From contig NDFF03000057.1 of the NCBI GenBank assembly GCA_002150815.3, positions 496,001 through 560,000 on the forward strand: DNA of 64,000 nucleotides, given 5' to 3'. Positions 56,658-64,000 of the stretch are shown here, one piece after another. Under the pieces are notes generated by a model. The model made no database searches, was not told the DNA's origin, and saw only the letters and a list, made by a program, of their open reading frames with translations. The translations under genes and the position numbers were made by a program. This DNA comes from Grammothele lineata. Lineage: Eukaryota > Basidiomycota > Agaricomycetes > Polyporales > Polyporaceae. Every line of letters starts with the position of its first letter. Position 1 is the stretch's first letter.

Positions 56658-57079
56658 TACTAGTCGTTAGTCAGTAGCAACGCGGGCCACACTTGGAGCG
56701 AGAGGCAGCCTATGGTGGCGATGGTGGTGGTACTAGGCTAGGTTCGCGCCAACAGAGCGCTCACCCTAGCACGGTCACGAGAGCCTCACGACCCTAACCC
56801 CACACCATCTGCAGGCGCCGACATGTTGGTCGCCTGCCTAGCGAGCAACGTCCCAAGGCACGCAATGTATGTCAATGGCGGGTATATTGGCTGGCATGCA
56901 TACACAGGATGTCCAAAAAGCTTGCAATGTCCACGGAACAAAAGACGACAGCGGATGACAGCATTTCGACGCAAGTTTAAACACTACAGCGAGAAGATTT
57001 CGGGACACGAAGAACATCTAGACACATTTGGAGTGAGGACACGTACTTCACGGCAGAAGATCTACCCATCAACGGGGTG
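56658..57079. other. Intergenic region upstream of the sirtuin
   Basis: About 420 bp: sirtuin promoter and 3' flank of the next minus-strand gene. No other feature. Confidence 0.55.
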
Positions 57080-59116
57080 TTACTCGAAAACATCACCATC
57101 TTTCAACAACAACTCGTCTTCCTCAGAGTCATCGTCCTGCAGCGGCTCCGCGTTCGTTCGCATTTTAATTGTGGGCCAAACAGCCGGTTTCCGATTCCCT
57201 CTGCCTTCCAAAGTGTTGGACTGAGTGACAGTTCCGGAGCGCGTCCGTTGGGCACCGGAACGGGTAGCGGTTGCGGATCTTGCGCTTGAATCATGGTTCA
57301 AGGAGGCGAAAGAGGCTGACGTAGGAAAGTGGGTATAGTCAGAAGCTCGGATAGTATCGCCACGCTTCCGATTTGCTCGTCCTTGAGCGCTTTTGGCTGG
57401 ACCGGACTCAGAGTCAGTCCGAGGAACCAATGACACCTCGGGAGGGTAGATGTCCGCGTGCTTGCGCATAGCCCACTTTTCGTCCTCTGGTGATATTTGC
57501 ATCAGTGATGTCGCGGAGATCTGCACGGGACGGAGCCCAGAAAGGGACGCACCATCCAGGCCAAGGATGGAAAACAAATCCAGTAATTCATCGCCGTCAG
57601 GGTCGGAGCTAGCTTGAACGGGACACGGACCAGAACTAGGAGACGAGGGTGGGGCATCTGGATAATCGATCCGAGGGCCGGGAGAAGCAGCGGTAGAGAC
57701 ATTCTTGGACGACTGCGTGGGGCTGGCCCGAGGTCGATTGTTGCACGAAGAACTAGACGTAGGGTGATTGAAAGAGAAAGCGGGTTCAAGGTCCATTTGA
57801 TCGATGCGAGAGGGCAGCTCTGGTGACCGGGCTCCTTCAGAAGCAGGGGCGCGAGGAAAGCGCTCCGTCTCAGACGTGAAACCAGAGAAATCGAGGGACG
57901 AGGAGAACAAGCTGTCACTGGGTAAATGTACAATAGTTCTTCGGCGGCGGCGAGGTGGGTTAGCGCGGCTTATCCGTTGCTCTGTCGGAGAGTTAGGGAG
58001 ACTGCCGTCAGACACATCGACATCACTATCGTAGCGGTGTCCGTGGACGGGCGGAGGTGGGTCCGCGTCTAGCTGCGGCATAAGCCCGTGTGCCCACATG
58101 CCAACAGTTGTACTTCGCCGTCGCCGAGGTGGTGTGGATATTTGCATCGGTGCGTCCACGAAGAAGGAGAGATGTTCATCCGTTATCTTCTGGCCGTCGT
58201 CCGTCCCAGGCGGCAGGGGCGATCGCGGCGGAGAATGGGAGGGCTGCCTTGCAGGGACTAGCCAAGAGCTCGAGGTGAACTGGTCCAGCGCTGGTTTCAC
58301 CGTAGGCGTGGAGCTTGAACGGTTGTGGACCTGGGTCCCGATCTTCGCGTGAGGAGCCATTTCACATTGGTTCCCGCTGAACGCACGCATTGAGTGGGTA
58401 TGGACGACGCTGGAAGGAGCCTCGACATTTTGGCAATCTACCACCTTTTCCCGAAGGACTCCAGACTGAGATAGCGTGCGAGATTTTGCGTGGTGACCAA
58501 GCCGCTTCTTCTGCCCTCGCACCGATTCATCAGGAGAAGCCGTTCGAGACCCTGGACGACTACTGAAGGGTGATGCAAGTCGGCGGGAGCCAGAACGACT
58601 AGAACGACCAGTGTTTTCCTTGAATTTGCGAGAGGATGTGCGAGAGAATACGGCCCGGCGAGTTGGAAAAGTGGGGACGGGCGACAGCTGGTCAGGGGCG
58701 ACAGGAGGCCGAGAGCCAGAAGAAGGCGCCATTGATTGGTCGGACGGTCCAGAAGGCACAGACACACGAGGAGTGCAGAAGCCCGAGTCAGAAGACGGGA
58801 ATACATCGCGCATATAGTCACTGTTGACAGGGTTGTTGCTATCAGGGAGAGCAGATTTGAGTCGCTTGAATGGTCTGTTCTCCTCAACGACGGTAGTACT
58901 GGAGAATTCGGTGTTGTCGGCGTCGGCGGAAACAGATCTTGCTACTTGACGGGCGCGTTTGTTCATACGTTTCGCCATCTCCGCGAATGTGACATCGGCT
59001 TCATCCGTACGGAGGGGACGGATTGGAGACGAGTGGGCCACATCGCTAGCGGGTTGTCCGCCGCGAAGCGGTCGACGGCGAGAATAAGTGGTGAGCTTGC
59101 GCGAGGAGTGGGCCAT
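57080..59116 (-). CDS. Large Ser/Pro/Arg-rich protein of unknown function
   Basis: Single open frame of 678 aa from MAHSSRKLTTYSRRRPLRGG; an in-frame ATG 32 codons upstream is possible, but this start gives a shared 270-bp promoter with the divergent gene at 59387. I do not recognise a family. The protein is strongly Ser/Pro/Arg/Asp-rich with basic clusters (RMNKRARQVARS, PPRRRRSTTV, NPPRRRRRTIVHL) that look like nuclear localisation signals, many SP/TP sites suited to CDK-type kinases, and a short hydrophobic-acidic patch DGDELLDLFSILGLDGASL that could be an interaction helix. The C-terminus ends in an acidic tail (DDDSEEDELLLKDGDVFE). Probably a disordered nuclear or cell-cycle protein; this is inference from composition only. 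Confidence 0.6.
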   Translation of the reverse strand: MAHSSRKLTTYSRRRPLRGGQPASDVAHSSPIRPLRTDEADVTFAEMAKRMNKRARQVARSVSADADNTEFSSTTVVEENRPFKRLKSALPDSNNPVNSDYMRDVFPSSDSGFCTPRVSVPSGPSDQSMAPSSGSRPPVAPDQLSPVPTFPTRRAVFSRTSSRKFKENTGRSSRSGSRRLASPFSSRPGSRTASPDESVRGQKKRLGHHAKSRTLSQSGVLREKVVDCQNVEAPSSVVHTHSMRAFSGNQCEMAPHAKIGTQVHNRSSSTPTVKPALDQFTSSSWLVPARQPSHSPPRSPLPPGTDDGQKITDEHLSFFVDAPMQISTPPRRRRSTTVGMWAHGLMPQLDADPPPPVHGHRYDSDVDVSDGSLPNSPTEQRISRANPPRRRRRTIVHLPSDSLFSSSLDFSGFTSETERFPRAPASEGARSPELPSRIDQMDLEPAFSFNHPTSSSSCNNRPRASPTQSSKNVSTAASPGPRIDYPDAPPSSPSSGPCPVQASSDPDGDELLDLFSILGLDGASLSGLRPVQISATSLMQISPEDEKWAMRKHADIYPPEVSLVPRTDSESGPAKSAQGRANRKRGDTIRASDYTHFPTSASFASLNHDSSARSATATRSGAQRTRSGTVTQSNTLEGRGNRKPAVWPTIKMRTNAEPLQDDDSEEDELLLKDGDVFE

Positions 59117-59386
59117 GAGGCAGAACGAGGACCCCCCGTGGACGTCGAGCGGAGAGAGGAGGTCGCTGTGGGGTGAGCCTATGACGACTCTGCGCCAAAC
59201 AGCACCAAACACATTACACGTCGTGGGCGCCTGGTACGGTCGAACACTGGTTGTGTCGTGTCCTCGTCCACTCCCTCAGTCTCCACCACTCGCTCGGATG
59301 CTCCCCGCTCTCTAGTCCACGTCTGCTCTCGCTTGCAATCGCGCATATAGTCTGCCTGGTGCACATCTCTTTATCTTACGAACACT
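59117..59386. promoter_or_regulatory. Divergent promoter region at 59.1-59.4 kb
   Basis: The 270 bp between two oppositely directed start codons. The right part is CT-rich (CCTCAGTCTCCACCACTCGC), as often found near fungal transcription starts. No TATA box seen. Confidence 0.5.
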
Positions 59387-62300
59387 ATGGTCGTCACACG
59401 ACGCACTCCTGCCCCGCCTGTGGCAGCCTCGCGTACGGCATCCGCCCAACCTATCCCTCGCCTTGGCAAGAAGGCGACAAGCGACGCATCTTCTGCACCG
59501 GAAAAGTCCAGTCCTCTCGCAAATGGATCTACACATGTTGCCGCTGTCACAACGAGCGGCGCGGGAGGAGACACAGCGGTAAGTCAATTCTTCTCCTTTC
59601 AATGTCGATTAGGTGGGGTGTCGGTCGAACCTACGTAAGCTGGATGGGGATTCTTCGACCTCGGAGAAACCTTTTGCGCTGTGTGTCGCCGGATACTGCA
59701 GGGAGCTATTCGCCGTCGGTTGTTCATTCGTACCGAGGATAGTATCCGGTGGTTACGTCCCCGTACTCCTCGTAAACCTTAACGAACCAGTGGAGCAAGT
59801 TCTCGCTTATTTTCGTCGTTGCCGACAGCAGCCTAGCTACACTATTTTGGCACCGCCATAACATATCTTGCTGGCTGCTAGCTATGGCCGCGGTTCCGTT
59901 CGCGTAATACAGCTCCAGGTCCTCCGGCGCGCTCAGACGCCCCGAGGACACGCGTTACTCTGCTTGATGCGTGGATGATTGAATGGCGACTCGTAGGGGC
60001 ACTCTGTATTGTTTGCCTTACGTCTAGATTGTAAAGTTCGACCCTTACTCATACCTTTATCAGCCAAACGCCGCGTCCAAAGATACCAAGGCGAGGGGAA
60101 AGCAGCAGAAAAAGAAGGGTGGAAAGGTAGGCAGATTTCTTCATTGGAATACAACTTGTTTGACCCCGCGTATAGAAAAAATCCGACCGATCTACTGGTT
60201 TCATGGAATTTGTCTTCCGCCTGTTCCTGCTGTGGTTCACCATCTACACCCTTTCGGTTTGTCCCCAAGATGATCAGTTGAAGACGCCCGTTTGTCGCGG
60301 ACTTGCTGAATACCGTCGTCTCGTCATTGAACCCTACATCCTTCCGCCGATCCAGCAGGCACTGGCCCACCCCTCGGTTTCGCCTTACATCGAGAAGGTC
60401 CGTCCGTATGCGGATTATGCCGTTCGTACCGCGAAGCCTGTGGCAGAGCGGGCACAGCATGAGTTCACTACGCGGGTGGTCCCCCAGTGGAACAAACGTG
60501 TTGTACCACTGTACTACAAGTATGCTGTGCCGCAGTTGTTGAAGCTGGACGCCCAGGTTGCACCATACCGCACTCGTGTGGAACAGGAGTATGCACGCGC
60601 TGTGGCACCCTACATGCGTCGCACAGTTTCTACTCTGTACCGGTGGCAACATAAGGCACGCCCCTACGCCATTTTTGCTGCTGAGAAGACGTATCAAGGT
60701 TACCAGGTTGTTCGGCCGTATGCTAGGCCTGTGTGGGAGAAGGCCAAGGTCGTCTTATCTCACATTGCGGCTTTCCTCGGGGAACAGAGGAGACAATTCG
60801 TTGACCCTCACGTACAGAAAATTTGGGAGCATGTCCAGGAGATGAGCAACGGAAAGCCGGGCAAGTCTGCGACATCCATACACAGTTCGGTGTCTTCCCA
60901 GGTTTCCAGGGCGTCATCGCAAATCTCTCAGACGTCTGCGAAGATTTCCTCCGCCTCTTCTGCCCCTTCATCAGCGCTTTCTGCAGTTCCCGCGATTGCT
61001 ACCCCCGCAAAAGAGGGTTTGAAGTCCGCTCCCTCGGAGGTCTCAAGCTCCGTGTCGCTGGCTGCTCAGACGCCGGAGGACGCCGAACTAGCTGCCTCTA
61101 CCGCGGCTGAGGACGTCCCTGTAGCCCCAAGCCTTCCGGTTGAAGCCACTGCCTCTTCTGTCGTTTCAGCCGCAATTGGTGCCATTACGCCGTCCGCTTC
61201 TTCCCTTGCCTCGGCCGACGTCCCGGCGTCGGAGATTTCAGCGACTGCCGCGTCAACTACTCTCGCAGACAGCGCCACGACGGTGGTTTCGACGGCCGCT
61301 AGCCAAGCAGTCTCGGAGGCGTCGTCGGCGAGCTCGTCGAACGCGGATCAACTAACACCCCTCGCTTCCGACAACCTTAACTCAGCGTCTTCTGTCACGG
61401 TCACGGAGACCCTTGCTGTCCCTGAGATGGTTGCCGACGCGCCTCCTGCTGTTCCGGACGCGGCCCCGGAGGATAGCCTTTTCAGTGACCCGGATTTGGA
61501 GCTCTTCGCGGAACTCGGGCTGACGGGCGATCTCCTTGCCGACTCCGACCCCGGAGACGCCGAAAAGGTTTCTGTCGATGAGGAAGCGATCGAGCGAGAA
61601 CGCGAGGCCGCCCGGATCGCTCGTGCAGAGAGGACTGCTAAGGATCGTGCAGACATCGAAGGCCGCCACGCGAAGTGGGAGAAGGAGGTCGAGCAGGCTA
61701 TCGCCGCTAACAAGAAGGCGCTTCGCAAGGCCCTCGTCGCCATCCGCAAGGCCGCTGTCGCTGAATTCAAACAAAGCACGACCATCCACGACGAGATTGA
61801 AAGCCTAATGCAAGATGCAGATAAATATCTGCTCGGTGCCGAGAAGTATCTGGCAAACTTGCAGAAGGAGAAGCGTTCTATTGAGGAGAAGCAAGTCGTC
61901 TGGGACCGCGTTCTTGGCAAGCTCCAGGATAAGTTCCAGGAGCGTCTTGAACGGACGGAGTCGGTCGTGAATGGTTGGTATCAAGGCATCCTCGATCAGG
62001 AGCTTGCGGAGGTATGTGCGACGTAGATTTTGAAGTTGCCCTTCGCTGACTATCGGTACTCAGGTTACGCGCCTCACTGCTGAAGTGCGGGCCATCGCGG
62101 ACCAAGGTCAGGCCGATGTTGGTCTCGACTACGCTTACCTGGACGACGTGACAGTCGCAGATTGGACTCGTTATCACGACCTCATGACAAGTATGTAGTT
62201 TTGTGCGTTTTGATGTTTCGTGCCGATATTGATCACGGTGACACAGGAAGCGACAACTTCACTGCGCTCGCGCACAGCGTTCAGGATGGCTCTCATCCCT

Positions 62301-62713
62301 CACCGCCGATCAACCCGGTCGCGGACGCGCTCCAAGAGCTGCAAGGCGAAGTTGAGGACGTCATCTCCGGATACAACGTGCGCCTACGGAAGATCAAGCG
62401 CAGCGGCGGGCGCGTCTTCGGAGGGACCACATCGGACACGGAGGACGACACAGCGTCCATTCTGCCCATTGAAGACCCTGAGCAGACTGGGTCTCCCGCA
62501 GACGCGGGAAGGGATATCCCCCCTGTCGTGATCGGCCGAGGGAAGGAGGAGGTCGAGGCCGCCCTGAACCGTGTCGCAGAAGCTGAAGCTCAGAAGACCT
62601 CGCCCGAGGAGCCTGGGAAAGCCAAGAACACAGATGCGGTTGCTCAGAGCTCGAAGGACGCCGCTGTCGCTGGGGAGACGTCTGAGACCTTACCGTTGCA
62701 CGAAGAGCTCTAG
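59387..62713 (+). CDS. Single-pass membrane protein with helical P-Y repeat region, unknown function
   Basis: Predicted 895 aa from exons 59387-59581, 60064-60126, 60176-62011, 62064-62190 and 62247-62713. A basic, Ala/Ser-rich N-terminus (KKKGGKKKSDRSTG) precedes one hydrophobic segment FVFRLFLLWFTIYTLSV near residue 97, likely a signal anchor. Then come about 160 residues of helical repeats with recurring PY/PV/PL breaks every 10-12 residues (VRPYADYAVRTAKPVAERA, VVPQWNKRVVPLYYKYAVP, VAPYRTRVEQEYARAVAPY, VVRPYARPVWEKAKVV), which could form amphipathic helices at a membrane. A long Ser/Ala/Thr-rich linker and a charged coiled coil (IEREREAARIARAERTAKDR) follow. I do not recognise the family. 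The first intron, 482 nt, is unusually long here. Confidence 0.7.
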
Positions 62714-63342
62714 ACTAGTTGGGTTACTAGGGTTTCTTCAGTTGGCTATACTCTGCCAGTGTCGCACCCTGCTCCGAAGTGGCGCTCTTCACTAGCGTCG
62801 TGCACACATCTCCTCATTCCGCAGAACCAGCCTCCATTCTTTCATCATTGGTTCTTCTGTTAGTGGTAATATTTATTGGGGGCTACCGTAAGGCCAGTTC
62901 GAACGGTGCGACCGCCTCTCGATCCGCTACACATCTCCCGTTCCGCCCACACTACTCTATCCCCTCCCCCCGCGCAATTTGTACACACATCCGCTGTGGT
63001 ATTGATATGTTATGACTAGTTTACGAGTTGTCATCTCATCATGCATGGAATTTTCCCGCATTATCTACATGGACGATGTCTGATCGGAACCATCATATGC
63101 AGTTCCAAGACGAGCACCAAAGGCTGCTAGACAGGACAGCACATAGCATATTCGAAGCGCGTATAAACACAACTTTCAAGGTAAATAGACAGCAGACAAT
63201 GAAGCGTAAGAAGCTATGAGAACACGCTCGGGCATAATGGCAGCAGTTTAGTGGGTACAAACGGTGGCAACAAATTAAACGGCCATTCAATGACAAAGTC
63301 GGAGGATGATAGCAGACTCCATGAAGGCAAATGTACGCTCGA
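62714..63342. other. Convergent intergenic region at 62.7-63.3 kb
   Basis: About 630 bp between the stop of the P-Y repeat gene and the stop of the HP1-like gene. No feature beyond shared 3' flanks. Confidence 0.55.
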
Positions 63343-64000
63343 TCAATCATCCTCATCCATTGCGTTCTCCTCAACGGGCTTCCACCTCAAGTTTTGCTCG
63401 TAGAAGTCGATGAGCTGGGTTGACTCGTATTAGTGAGCGATTACACTCTTCGAAAAAAGGGACTTGCCTTGCCGGGCATTTTCTGCTTGCAAATAGCGGA
63501 GGATTCCCTTCCATGCCCTTTGCCGTTTTTTCTGTCAAGTTTCAGCGTCAATATGATACCGTCATGAGTCGAAAAGATAGGCATACAGTGTGAAGTATAC
63601 GATGAGTTCTCCAGCGTCGGTCCGCTCCACTGTATCAATCGACTGGACCTGTGCCTCCCATGAGGCCGCAGTCTTGAATAGCCGGGCCATATCGGCGTAT
63701 TCATCCTCAGCCGGTTCGTCCTTCTCAATGGCACGCTTCTTGCCCGCTGCGCTGGCAGACTTTGCCGACGCGCCCGCACTCTTACGCGGTTTCTTCTTGG
63801 GGGCAGGTTCCTCCTCCTCCTCAGATGGCTCGCGGGCAGAAACCGACGTCTTGGCCGGACGGCCGCGTTTCTTCGGCGGCGCAGGAGACTCGTCCTCGGA
63901 CGCTTGCTGCTCGGGCTCAGAGGGAGTTGCCTTCTTCGCGGCAGGGCCTTTGCGCGCCTTCGATGCGGCTTTCTGTTGCTTCGCCCTCGCCCAATATTCT
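63343..64000 (-). CDS. HP1-like chromo-shadow domain protein (3' part, cut by window edge)
   Basis: The last three exons are visible: 63587 to the edge, 63468-63531 and 63343-63414. The visible part starts in a Lys/Pro/Ala-rich linker (PAPPKKRGRPAKTS, an AT-hook-like GRP motif) and then carries a chromo-shadow domain: SWEAQVQSIDTVERTDAGEL, IVYFTLKNGKGHGRESSAIC, KQKMPGKLIDFYEQNLRWK, ending VEENAMDEDD. Chromo-shadow domains dimerise and recruit silencing partners in HP1/Swi6 proteins; the chromodomain, which binds methylated H3K9, should lie beyond the window. The intron 63415-63467 has a GC donor (AAG|GCAAGT). Confidence 0.82.
63415..63467 (-). other. GC-AG intron in the HP1-like gene
   Basis: The donor AAG|GCAAGT matches the consensus of rare GC donors; the acceptor is AACCCAG|CTC. 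It joins KMPGK to LIDFYEQNL in phase 0, as in other chromo-shadow domains. Confidence 0.8.

Overview
The window is nuclear DNA of a filamentous basidiomycete, most likely an Agaricomycete. The signs are GC-rich coding sequence, genes split by many introns of roughly 45-110 bp with GTRNGY donors and CTNAC-like branch sites, Kozak-type starts, and a gene set typical of mushrooms (F-box/LRR-like proteins, 4EHP-class eIF4E, KAR9-type protein with a GAR domain, CLR2, HP1-like protein). There are no operons, no rRNA, no CRISPR and no tRNA I can support. I rebuilt most gene models by hand by joining exons across GT-AG (and three GC-AG) introns and checking that phases add up; coordinates are my best counts.

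Layout. 0.5-6.0 kb: spliceosomal RED/IK homolog and TRAPPC12 homolog, both +. 6.2-12.6 kb: KAR9/GAR microtubule protein and CLR2 silencing factor, both -. 13.3-19.7 kb: PQ-loop membrane protein, an Agaricomycete protein of unknown function, and a divergent phosphopantetheinyl-transferase-like protein, all -. 20.7-23.6 kb: KEI1 (-) diverging from an eIF4E class II gene (+). 24.4-25.4 kb: unknown intronless gene. 26.4-30.5 kb: head-to-tail array of four intronless nucleoside 2-deoxyribosyltransferase-like genes, the most distinctive accessory block. 30.9-32.7 kb: SLY41/TPT-type transporter. 33.2-41.2 kb: three F-box/LRR-like genes with an aldehyde dehydrogenase between them. 41.7-48.5 kb: second PQ-loop gene, CUE-DUF1771-Smr nuclease-like gene, PET117, second aldehyde dehydrogenase. 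48.5-52.0 kb: gene-poor stretch. 52.0-56.7 kb: KAT14-like acetyltransferase and a 16-exon sirtuin placed tail to tail with 21 bp between stop codons. 57.1-62.7 kb: two divergent genes of unknown role. 63.3 kb to the edge: 3' part of an HP1-like chromo-shadow protein.

Themes. Two gene pairs (PQ-loop, aldehyde dehydrogenase) keep exon lengths nearly exactly and are clear duplicates. The F-box and deoxyribosyltransferase-like groups are local expansions. Four chromatin-silencing or acetylation genes (CLR2, KAT14-like, sirtuin, HP1-like) lie in one 64 kb window; whether this means anything functional is unknown. The strongest structural oddity is the sirtuin gene, whose conserved protein can only be read through three micro-exons of 7, 12 and 9 nt.
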